Below are positions 6,412 to 12,515 of a stretch of 12,687 nt of DNA, piece by piece; position 1 is the stretch's first letter; each line of letters starts with the position of its first letter. Source of the DNA: an uncultured Roseiflexaceae bacterium. GTDB lineage: Bacteria; Chloroflexota; Chloroflexia; Chloroflexales; Roseiflexaceae. Both the position numbers and the translations under genes were made by a program. The DNA is taken from NCBI GenBank assembly GCA_937974195.1, contig CALJIC010000352.1, positions 1-12,687 on the forward strand, given 5' to 3'. Under the pieces are notes generated by a model, which was given only the letters and a program-made list of their open reading frames with translations, was not told where the DNA came from and ran no database searches.

Positions 6412-7314
6412 CTACGCGAACGCCTCCTCGACCAGTGCGAGCGTCCGGCGGGTGTTCTCCCACGGGTCGCCGCTGTTCCCCTCGTACTCCAGCGAGATCG
6501 GCCCGCTGTACCCCGCGTCGCGCACCACGCGCAGCGCTCGCACCACGTCCAGCCGAAGCGGCCGCCCCTCGGCGTCGAAGCCGTAGGTCTTGGCGTGGAC
6601 CAGCCCGGCATACGGGGCGATGCGGGCGATCGAGTCGTAGACGGGCGTCACATCGACCTCGGGCGGCTCCTGGCCCTGCATCATCGCCATCTGCACCGAG
6701 AGCAGCGGCTCGAAGTTGCCGATGTCGACCAGGGTCTTGAGCTGCTTCGGGCCGACCGCCTCGACGAGATCGACGATCACCTGCGGGTCGGCGGTGATCC
6801 CACCGTGGTTCTCGACCAGCAGCTGCAGCCCGAGCTCCTGCGCCGTGCGCGCCAGCCGGCGGAAGGACTCGATCGTCACCTCGAGCGGCGCGGGCGGCGT
6901 GGCGGCGAGCGGCGCGCTGGCGTTCACGCGCACCATGCGCGCCCCCAGGTCGGCGGCGACGCGCATCCAGTTCTCGATCTCGAGCAGGTCCTCCTCGCGG
7001 TGGGCCGGGTTGGGGTCGGAGATGTTGCCGACGTCGATCGGCATGTTGAGCAGCTGGACGCCGGCCGACTGGAGGGCTTTCCTGAGCTCGCCGATGTAGG
7101 CGGGCGTGCGCTCGGGAATGTGGAACTGGCAGATCTCGACGGCGCTTAGCCCGAGGTGCTCCCTGACCGCGCCGGGGAACTCGAGCAGGGTCATGGTCTG
7201 CGGCTGGTCCCACACCCACTCCTGCTTGCTGCCGTCCGGCCCGCGGAAGGTGCCGCGGATGGGCCCGAGGCACTGGTGGAGAGAGTAGCTCGATACGGCG
7301 ATCTCGTGCTGCAT
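6412..7314 (-). CDS. Sugar phosphate isomerase/epimerase-type TIM-barrel protein
   Basis: This 300-residue protein belongs to the xylose isomerase-like TIM barrel superfamily (AP endonuclease family 2). The candidate metal-binding residues come in order at barrel strand ends: E168 in LVENHGG, D198 in LVDIGN, H240 in GLVHAKTYGF and E276 or E278 in SLEYEGN. The N-terminus (EIAVSSYSLHQ) is the usual first strand, and the length equals that of full-length relatives. These enzymes isomerise or epimerise sugars and related polyols with a divalent metal in the cytoplasm; inosose dehydratase and tagatose epimerase are relatives, so substrate cannot be assigned. AAGGAG with a 6-base gap supports ATG at 7314. 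It is 72 bp after the stop of the unknown gene at 7387 and may begin the isomerase/flavoprotein/HEAT transcript. Confidence 0.92.
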   Translation of the reverse strand: MQHEIAVSSYSLHQCLGPIRGTFRGPDGSKQEWVWDQPQTMTLLEFPGAVREHLGLSAVEICQFHIPERTPAYIGELRKALQSAGVQLLNMPIDVGNISDPNPAHREEDLLEIENWMRVAADLGARMVRVNASAPLAATPPAPLEVTIESFRRLARTAQELGLQLLVENHGGITADPQVIVDLVEAVGPKQLKTLVDIGNFEPLLSVQMAMMQGQEPPEVDVTPVYDSIARIAPYAGLVHAKTYGFDAEGRPLRLDVVRALRVVRDAGYSGPISLEYEGNSGDPWENTRRTLALVEEAFA

Positions 7315-7386
7315 GGCGTGCTCCTTGTCTGGTGGCTCCGGGCGATATGTCCTGTGACGGTAGGGCGAAGAGTGATGGCGCGTCCC

Positions 7387-8028
7387 TCAGGGAACTGGCG
7401 CGATGACCGGCGTGTACCCGTGCGCGAGCGCCCGCACGGTCGAGCGCGGCGTGAGCACCGAGACGACGGTGTCGGCGCTGAGCGCGATGGGATCGCCGTA
7501 GCCGGCGTGGCTCCAGGGGTAGACGCGGCCGCCGAGGACGAGCAGCGCGGGCCCGGCGTCCGCGAGCGTCACGAAGGCGCCGTCCGGCAGATTGCCGAGC
7601 CGCTCCTGGTACGTGACCTTGCGCCTCGCCGCCCGCGCGCGGCCGCCCGCGACGCGCTCCCGGTGCAGCACGCTGTCGATCAGATCGGCGCGCGGCGCCG
7701 ATCCGCCGGCCACGTCGGGGTTCGCGGCCGCCCAGTGCCCCCGAAAGTCGCTGAAGCGCTCGCGCTGGCACTCGGCGCAGGGGCGGTGGCCGGCCGCGAG
7801 CGCGGTGGCCTCGTCGAGGAAGAACAGGTGCGTGTAGTAGCCGGGGCGCATCAGCTCGGCGCGGCGGCCCTTGAACTCCAGCACGCAGATGATCCAGCGC
7901 CGGACCTGGTACTCCCGCACAAGCTGCTTGTTGGCGTCGTGCAGGCAGCCGCGGTTGCCGGTGAACATCCCGCGGGCGGGGCTGCGCTCGATGGTGCCGA
8001 AGGGGGTGACGCGGTTCTGGAGGGGCAC
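7387..8028 (-). CDS. Conserved protein of unknown function with an Ada-like C-x2-C motif
   Basis: This 213-residue protein begins MPLQNRVTPFG and continues ARGMFTGNRGCLHD (18-31), RWIICVLEFKGRR (44-56) and FFLDEATALAAGHRPCAEC (69-87). From memory it belongs to a widespread bacterial family of conserved proteins with no known function. FFxxxxxALAAGHRPCxxC resembles the second half of the Ada metal-binding domain, where the last two zinc cysteines sit in RPCxxC. C84 and C87 match that pair, and C28 and C48 are candidates for the others. The C-terminal half has RRKVTYQERLGNLPDG (135-150) and GRVYPWSHAGY (167-177). The GTG start at 8028 is chosen because GGAGAG lies upstream and the family start MPLQNRV follows it. 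A longer in-frame start at 8211 would add a low-complexity stretch that looks non-coding. A nucleic-acid role is a guess. Confidence 0.85.
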   Translation of the reverse strand: MPLQNRVTPFGTIERSPARGMFTGNRGCLHDANKQLVREYQVRRWIICVLEFKGRRAELMRPGYYTHLFFLDEATALAAGHRPCAECQRERFSDFRGHWAAANPDVAGGSAPRADLIDSVLHRERVAGGRARAARRKVTYQERLGNLPDGAFVTLADAGPALLVLGGRVYPWSHAGYGDPIALSADTVVSVLTPRSTVRALAHGYTPVIAPVP

Positions 8029-8142
8029 GTCAAGCTCTCCTGATCCCACGACTGACGCCGTCCGTGGAGGGCCGCAGCCCGCCACGCCTGCGAAAGGCGG
8101 CGCGACCGCGTCGCTCGTGTCGTTCCAGCTGCGCCTATGATA

Positions 8143-8152
8143 GCCGATCGGC
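8143..8152. promoter_or_regulatory. 10-bp palindrome beside a -10-like box
   Basis: GCCGATCGGC is a perfect palindrome adjoining TATCAT (minus strand, 8135-8142 region), about 110 bp upstream of the GTG start at 8028. It could be part of a promoter/operator for that gene. No good -35 is visible, so this is weak. Confidence 0.2.
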
Positions 8153-8189
8153 GGGCGGTGGTGAGCAGCCGCAGGCGTTCTCTCTGAGC

Positions 8190-8246
8190 CTGACCGCGCG
8201 AGGTCGCGCATTGTGGATCGGAGCGAGCCCTGCGCGCAGCGGTCAG
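8190..8246 (-). terminator. Inverted repeat spanning the end of the DinB-like gene
   Basis: CTGACCGC (8190-8197) pairs perfectly with GCGGTCAG (8239-8246), which includes the stop codon of the DinB-like gene at 8243-8245. The enclosed 41 nt contain further GC-rich palindromes (TGCGCGCA, 8231-8238). It is suited to end or protect the mRNA, but there is no U-run. Confidence 0.3.
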
Positions 8247-8791
8247 CGCGGCGGATCGTGGCCGACGCGCCCGTCGATCGACTCCCGGATGAGGTCGGCG
8301 TGGCCGTTGTGGCGGGCGTACTCCTCGATCATGTTGAGCAGGATGTAGCGCAGGCTCGGCGCCGGGCTGTCGGGGCCGCCCGCTCGCCGCGCCGGCCCGC
8401 CCTCGGCCATCGCCGCGGCGAACAGCGCGCGGGAGCGGGCCACGGCGTTGCGCCAGAGCGCGTAGAGCTCCTCGGGCGAGTCATCGGCGGCGGTGCGCCA
8501 GTCCCACGTGGGGTCGGCATCCCAGTCCACGGTGTTCCACGGCGGGAGCTGCTCCCGCCCGTGCAGCCACTCCGAGGACATGTCGTCCTCGAAGCGGGCG
8601 AGGTGCTTGAGCATCCCGCCCAGGGTCATCGCCGAGGGGCCGAGCGTCGCCCGCAGACCGGCCGCATCCAGGCCCGCGGTCTTCCAGGCGAACGTCGCGC
8701 GCTGGCGCTCCAGAAAGCCCAGCAGGGTCGCGTCCTCGTCGCCCGCGATGGGCGGCTCCCAGCGCCCCTCCTCATACGCAAAGTCCGTCAT
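8243..8791 (-). CDS. DinB/DUF664-family protein
   Basis: This 182-residue protein matches the DUF664 branch of the DinB four-helix-bundle superfamily (also called YfiT-like or mycothiol-dependent maleylpyruvate isomerase-like). MTLGGMLKHLARFEDDMSS (55-73) and EEYARHNGHADLIRESIDG (156-174) are the family's signatures. His63, His161 and His164 are the expected three metal ligands. The Trp-rich middle (PPWNTVDWDADPTWDWRTA, 83-101) is also typical. These proteins are thought to be metal-dependent enzymes using low-molecular-weight thiols, but substrates are mostly unknown; this is not the DinB DNA polymerase. An excellent AGGAGG with a 5-base gap precedes the ATG at 8791. It ends 214 bp before the unknown gene at 8028 and probably forms its own transcript. 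Confidence 0.93.
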   Translation of the reverse strand: MTDFAYEEGRWEPPIAGDEDATLLGFLERQRATFAWKTAGLDAAGLRATLGPSAMTLGGMLKHLARFEDDMSSEWLHGREQLPPWNTVDWDADPTWDWRTAADDSPEELYALWRNAVARSRALFAAAMAEGGPARRAGGPDSPAPSLRYILLNMIEEYARHNGHADLIRESIDGRVGHDPPR

Positions 8792-8899
8792 GCTTCCTCC
8801 TGTGCTGCGCAGGCACGCCCGCGACTGTGGCCACTGGCCGCTGCCCGTTCTGCGCGCCGAGTTCTGTGGCGCGTATAAGCAGCAAGGTGTGGGCCCCGC

Positions 8900-8925
8900 G
8901 CCTCTATCTTAGCCGGGATAGCGGC
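8900..8925. promoter_or_regulatory. Interrupted inverted repeat upstream of the DinB-like gene
   Basis: GCC-T-CTATC (8900-8908) pairs with GATAG-C-GGC (8917-8925) with one mismatch and an 8-nt spacer. It lies about 110-135 bp upstream of the DinB-like start, in a locally AT-richer stretch that should contain the promoter. It could be an operator for a dimeric regulator; no regulator gene is nearby. Confidence 0.25.
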
Positions 8926-8985
8926 AATTATTCGCCCTATTCTCACACACCCACAGCGTATCCGGTGGCCTGGCCCTCGCAGCAC

Positions 8986-9023
8986 AAAAGGAGGCGGGGA
9001 GGCGAAGCCTCCCCGGAACCTCC
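8986..9023 (-). terminator. Intrinsic terminator of the deazaflavin-reductase gene (dispersed hairpin, copy 2)
   Basis: On the minus strand, starting 19 nt after the stop at 9043, GGAGG, GGGGAGGC, TTC, GCCTCCCC and CCTCC fold into a 13-bp stem with one interior loop. It is followed directly by TTTT (A-run at 8986-8989). This is a textbook intrinsic terminator. The 19-bp core (8996-9014) is identical to that at 912-930. Confidence 0.75.
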
Positions 9024-9042
9024 CGCCGGTGAGCGGCAGCGC

Positions 9043-9453
9043 CTATCCAATCCGCTCCAGGACGATCACCGGAATCTTGCGCTTGGTCTTCTTCTCGTAC
9101 TCGGCGAAGCTCTGCCAGTGCTGCACCATCTTCTGGTACAGCCGCGACCGCTCCGGCTCCTCGAGCACCGGCGTCGCTCGCGCCTGGAACGTCTCCGTGC
9201 CCAGCTCGACGGTCACGAGCGGATTCGCCAGCAGGTTGTGGTACCAGTCGGGGTTGGTGTCCGCCCCACCTTTGGAGGCGATGATCACGATGCGGTCGCC
9301 GTCGGTGACGTAGATCAGCGGGGTGATGCGGGGCAGCCCGCTCTTGGCGCCGGTGGTGTGGAGCAGCAGGATGTTGGCGCCCTCGAAGAACCCGCCGACT
9401 TTGCCGCCGCTGGCGCGAAACTCGCTGATCACATTCTGATTCCAGTCGCTCAC
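9043..9453 (-). CDS. Deazaflavin (F420)-dependent nitroreductase/quinone reductase family protein
   Basis: This 136-residue protein is of the split-beta-barrel Ddn/FQR family. It starts MSDWNQNVISEFRASGGKVGG and carries TTGAKSGLPRITPL (33-46) and ASKGGADTNPDWYHNLLANP (59-78), the segments that bind the F420 phosphate tail and deazaflavin. Relatives reduce quinones or nitro compounds with reduced F420, often at the membrane face, so the host probably makes F420. The GTG start at 9453 is preferred for its GAGGG upstream (5-base gap) and because family members start just before the SDWN-like segment. Another GTG at 9465, or a much longer frame to 9561 with an atypical Cys-rich N-terminus, are less likely. 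It is divergent from the AAC(3) gene and ends at a clear terminator. Confidence 0.92.
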   Translation of the reverse strand: MSDWNQNVISEFRASGGKVGGFFEGANILLLHTTGAKSGLPRITPLIYVTDGDRIVIIASKGGADTNPDWYHNLLANPLVTVELGTETFQARATPVLEEPERSRLYQKMVQHWQSFAEYEKKTKRKIPVIVLERIG

Positions 9454-9492
9454 GGTATCCCTCACTGCTGTGACTTCGCAGAATGTGAAGTT

Positions 9493-9501
9493 AGTGTAGC
9501 A
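9493..9501 (-). promoter_or_regulatory. Extended -10-like element for the deazaflavin-reductase gene
   Basis: On the minus strand the sequence is TGCTACACT: an extended -10 (TGn) followed by TACACT, 40 bp upstream of the GTG start in a locally AT-richer patch. There is no good -35, as is usual for extended -10 promoters. TACACT is also the -10-like box at 815-820. Confidence 0.35.
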
Positions 9502-9672
9502 TGTATGACAACAACTTCGCCCTGCACTTTCGTCTAGTGCCGAAGCCGAACGCCTCTGCATCGCGCCCGCTTGGGGAAGCGAACAGCCGCCTGCGCTCAG
9601 TCACGCCCCCTACCGCCGGACGCGTGGTAGCATGCCGCAGGTGCAGACCGAGCGTACATGCGGGGGACACTA

Positions 9673-10461
9673 GTGGCAGCAGCGATCATCTCGGTGGACG
9701 AGCTCACGCGGCAGCTCTGCGAGCTCGGTGTGCGGGCGGGCGGCGTCCTGCTAGTGCATTGCGCCTTCTCCCGGGTGAGGCCGGTGGAGCGTGGCCCAGA
9801 GGGCCTGATCGAAGCGCTGCAGGCGGCCGTCGGGCCGGGCGGCACGCTCGTCATGCCCAGCATGACCGACGATGATGACCAGCCCTTCGATCCGCGCACC
9901 ACGCCCTGCCGCCACTTGGGGGTCGTCGCCGATACCTTCCGGCAGCTGCCAGGGGTGCTGCGCAGCGACAGCCCGCACGCCTTCGCCGCGCGCGGCCCGC
10001 ATGCGGCCCGGATCACGGAGCCGCACCCGCTTGAGGTGCCGCATGGCCTCGACAGCCCGGTCGGGCGGGTCTACGAGCTCGACGGCCAGGTGCTCCTGCT
10101 GGGCGTGGGCCACAACGCCAACACCACCATCCATCTGGCCGAGCTGCTGGCGGGCGTGCGCTATCGCCGCAGGAAGCAGGTGGCGGTGCTGCGGGACGGG
10201 CGGCTCACGCGCGTCGAGTACGGGGAGAACGACCACTGCTGCCAGAACTTCAGGCTGGCCGATACGTGGCTGGAGGCGGAGGGGCTGCAGCGCAGAGGCC
10301 GAGTCGGATATGCCGAGGCGCGCCTGATCCGCTCGCGCGACATCGTCAGCGTGGTGGTCGAGCGGCTGCGGCGCAACGAGACGGTGTTCCTGCACCCGCC
10401 CGGCGTCGACGAGGAGTGCGACGAGGCGTGGGCCAGCCTGCAGCAGGAGCGCGCGCCCTAG
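9673..10461 (+). CDS. AAC(3)-family aminoglycoside N-acetyltransferase-like protein
   Basis: This is a 262-residue member of the AAC(3)/FrbF/YokD acetyl-CoA-dependent N-acetyltransferase family (Antibiotic_NAT). Recognisable blocks are VLLVHCAFSRV (25-35, usually VHSSLSxxG), GPGGTLVMPSMT (54-65), RSDSPHAFAARGPHA (97-111), LDSPVGRVYELDGQVLLLGVG (126-146) and NTTIHLAE (150-157). His154 and Glu157 correspond to the conserved T-x-H-x-x-E active-site segment. Members acetylate the 3-amino group of 2-deoxystreptamine aminoglycosides, but many chromosomal ones act on other amines, so resistance cannot be inferred. I chose GTG at 9673 because GGGGGA lies 5 bases upstream; an in-frame ATG at 9658 has no well-placed Shine-Dalgarno and would add 5 residues. 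Its TAG stop overlaps that of the convergent kinase gene. Confidence 0.92.
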   Translation: MAAAIISVDELTRQLCELGVRAGGVLLVHCAFSRVRPVERGPEGLIEALQAAVGPGGTLVMPSMTDDDDQPFDPRTTPCRHLGVVADTFRQLPGVLRSDSPHAFAARGPHAARITEPHPLEVPHGLDSPVGRVYELDGQVLLLGVGHNANTTIHLAELLAGVRYRRRKQVAVLRDGRLTRVEYGENDHCCQNFRLADTWLEAEGLQRRGRVGYAEARLIRSRDIVSVVVERLRRNETVFLHPPGVDEECDEAWASLQQERAP

Positions 10462-11723
10462 CGCCCCGGCACCCGCGCCTCCACCACCGTCCCGCCGCCG
10501 GGCCGTGGGCCGAGCGTGAGGCCCCCGCCCGCGTTTGCGGCGTGCTCGCGCATGCCGACGATCCCGAAGTGGCCGGGCTTGCGAAGGTCGGATGACCGCA
10601 GGCCGCGCCCGTCGTCGCTGATGCGCAGCAGCCAGCCGTCCCCATCGCGGGACAGCTCCAGCCAGGCGCGCTCGGCGCCGGCGCGGGCAAGCTCTACCCA
10701 AGCGTGGGCAGCCCCGGCGTGCCGCTCGACGTTCGCCAGGGCCTCGCGGGCGATCTTGCGCAGCGCCTCGTCGGCGGCGGGCGCCAGGGCGGGCGGCTCC
10801 TCCGGGAGCGAGAGCGTCACCCGCAGGCCGCCGCGCCCGCTGACCATCTCGGCGAGCCTCCCGAGGGCCTGCGGCAGCGGCTCCCCCTCGCCCAGCGGGG
10901 CCCGCAGGCTCGCCAGGGACTCCCGCAGCTCACCCATGGTGCTGCGCACGAGGGCGCGGGTCGCCTCCAGCTCCGCGTCGCCCAGCTCACGGTCGCGGGC
11001 GTACAGGCGCTGGGCGGCCTCCAGCTTCACACTCACCAGCACCAGGGCGTGGCCGATGCTGTCGTGCATCTCGCGGGCCAGGCGCGTGCGCTCCCGCAGC
11101 GCCGCCAGCTCCTCGCGCTCGGCGGCCGCCGCCTCCACTTCTGCCTTGGCCCGCCGCAGCTCGCCCACCAGATGGAGCAGCCGGTAGCGCTGGGTGAAGA
11201 GCTGGTGCATCAGCAGGCCGAGCACGATGAAGAACAGCGTTATGAAGGCGATTCTCACCAGGCCCAGCCAGTCGGTGGCGAGCAGCGCCTCGAGCACGCC
11301 GATCTGCAGGCTCACCAGCAGGAAGTACGCGGCGAGCGGCAGGGGCCAGTGGTGCGGCCGCAGGCCCCCCATCGCCTGGCCGATGAGCACGAACCCGACG
11401 CCGAGGAAGGAGGGCTCGATCTGCAGCAGCGCCGCCAGGATCAGGGCCTGGGCGCCGAAGTAGCCCCAGGCCACGGGCGCGGGCAGCGGCCACGGCTCGG
11501 GGTCGCGGGTGAAGCGCCGCACGAAGATCCGCTGGAAGAGCGCGGCGCTCGCCAGGCTGAGGCCGATGGCCGCCGCCCCACGCCAGCTGAGCAGGCCGGA
11601 GTCTGGGCGCGCGGCGAGCCCGAGGAACCCCAGCAGCAGCGCGCTGTAGAAGAACAGCCCGAAGAACGGAGCCATCCGGTCGAGGAAGCTCTGCTCAGGC
11701 AGTTGTGGCGTGGGGGTGCTCAT
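10458..11723 (-). CDS. Membrane sensor histidine kinase (NarL/DesK-type, HisKA_3)
   Basis: This 421-residue protein has a hydrophobic N-terminal half with about six membrane helices (roughly 18-38, 48-66, 82-102, 106-119, 127-149, 154-176), a coiled-coil-like linker (185-212) and a HisKA_3/HATPase_c kinase. The phospho-acceptor His220 is in LAREMHDSIGHAL (215-227). The ATP-binding N box is EALANVERHAG (327-337, Asn331), the G1 box SDDGRGL (369-375) and the G2-like FGIVGMREHAANAGG (386-400). With no extracytoplasmic domain, it probably senses a signal in or at the membrane, like DesK or LiaS. It starts at ATG 11723 (GGAG, 7-base gap), 54 bp after the permease stop, so the two should be co-transcribed. 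No response regulator follows: the next gene is convergent and shares the CTAG stop. Confidence 0.94.
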   Translation of the reverse strand: MSTPTPQLPEQSFLDRMAPFFGLFFYSALLLGFLGLAARPDSGLLSWRGAAAIGLSLASAALFQRIFVRRFTRDPEPWPLPAPVAWGYFGAQALILAALLQIEPSFLGVGFVLIGQAMGGLRPHHWPLPLAAYFLLVSLQIGVLEALLATDWLGLVRIAFITLFFIVLGLLMHQLFTQRYRLLHLVGELRRAKAEVEAAAAEREELAALRERTRLAREMHDSIGHALVLVSVKLEAAQRLYARDRELGDAELEATRALVRSTMGELRESLASLRAPLGEGEPLPQALGRLAEMVSGRGGLRVTLSLPEEPPALAPAADEALRKIAREALANVERHAGAAHAWVELARAGAERAWLELSRDGDGWLLRISDDGRGLRSSDLRKPGHFGIVGMREHAANAGGGLTLGPRPGGGTVVEARVPGR

Positions 11724-11777
11724 TAGGATTCTCCATATGCTAAATGTACCATGCGTGGTGCAGCCGGCATGGCCGCG

Positions 11778-12515
11778 CTATCTGCGCGGCTCCCAGCGGA
11801 AGAAGCGCGCCGCGACGGCCAGGCCGAGCGCGCCGTAGAGCAGCAGCCCGGCGCCGTTCAGCCAGGCCGGCTGCAGCGGCGTGACGGGCACCAGCGCGGG
11901 GCGCACCAGGTCCACCAGCATGAGCGCGGGGCTCCAGCGGCTGAGATCCAGCAGCCAGGCCGGCAGCATCTCGCTCGGCAGGAACAGGTTGCTCACGAAC
12001 ATCAGCGGGAAGTAGACGCCCTGGCCGATCACCAGCGCGGCGCCGGCGCTCGGCGCCATCCCCGCCAGGGCCTGCCCGAGCATGATGAAGACGGCGGCGC
12101 CGAGCACGGCCCAGAGCATGCCGCTCGCCAGCCCTTCCCAGGCGAAGCGCGCCTCCAGCGCCAGGATCGCGACGGCTATGATGGCCGCGCTCTGGGCCAG
12201 GATGAGCGCCAGCCGCACCAGGCCGTAGGCCGCCACCAGCATGGCCGGTGGCAGCGGGGCCGTCCGCATGCGCTGGAGGATGCCCTGGTCGCGCATGTTC
12301 GTGAGCCAGGCCGAGTCGCCGATCAGTCCGCTCGACATAATGTTTAGGGTCACGACGCCCACCGCCAGCCAGGCGGCCGCCTCGGGGGCATCGGCGAGGA
12401 TCATCCCGTTGATCAGCAGCAGCCCGATCGGGAAGAGCAGGTTCCAGAACAGGGTCGTGCGGTTCCGCAGGTTGATCAGCAGCAGCGAGCGGGTGAGTAT
12501 CAGAATCCGACGCAT
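11778..12515 (-). CDS. ABC-2-type transporter permease
   Basis: This 245-residue protein has about six membrane helices (roughly 22-42, 48-66, 90-120, 130-152, 158-178, 220-237). It has the loop typical of ABC-2 export permeases, RDQGILQRMRTAPLPPAML (75-93). The late segment NLFLPSEMLPAWLLDLSRWSPALMLVDLVR (176-205) is equally characteristic. Such permeases pair with a separate ATPase to export drugs, lipids or polymers; a Nod-factor/DrrB-like role is possible but not assignable. The start at 12515 is chosen for AAAGGAG with a 6-base gap; the frame extends upstream, but that part (MPVCPLSCPPPP...) does not look like protein. The kinase gene follows at once. The expected ATPase gene is not within the 172 bp upstream. 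Confidence 0.93.
   Translation of the reverse strand: MRRILILTRSLLLINLRNRTTLFWNLLFPIGLLLINGMILADAPEAAAWLAVGVVTLNIMSSGLIGDSAWLTNMRDQGILQRMRTAPLPPAMLVAAYGLVRLALILAQSAAIIAVAILALEARFAWEGLASGMLWAVLGAAVFIMLGQALAGMAPSAGAALVIGQGVYFPLMFVSNLFLPSEMLPAWLLDLSRWSPALMLVDLVRPALVPVTPLQPAWLNGAGLLLYGALGLAVAARFFRWEPRR

Noticed and set aside
4211..7771. A 1186-codon open frame on the minus strand running across four genes
   Set aside because: It overlaps well-supported genes in another frame, is made almost wholly of Arg, Ala, Gly and Pro, and shows no domain. It is a by-product of high GC codon use.
8029..8211. N-terminal extension of the unknown protein to an ATG at 8211
   Set aside because: The added residues look non-coding, and the family start MPLQNRV follows a GTG with a well-placed Shine-Dalgarno at 8028.
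9454..9561. N-terminal extension of the deazaflavin reductase to 9561
   Set aside because: The added Cys-rich segment is unlike the family and runs over the likely promoter; GTG at 9453 has a ribosome binding site.
9673..10461. The AAC(3)-like gene as an acquired resistance gene
   Set aside because: Base composition matches its neighbours and no integron, transposase or att site is next to it; many chromosomal members are not resistance enzymes.
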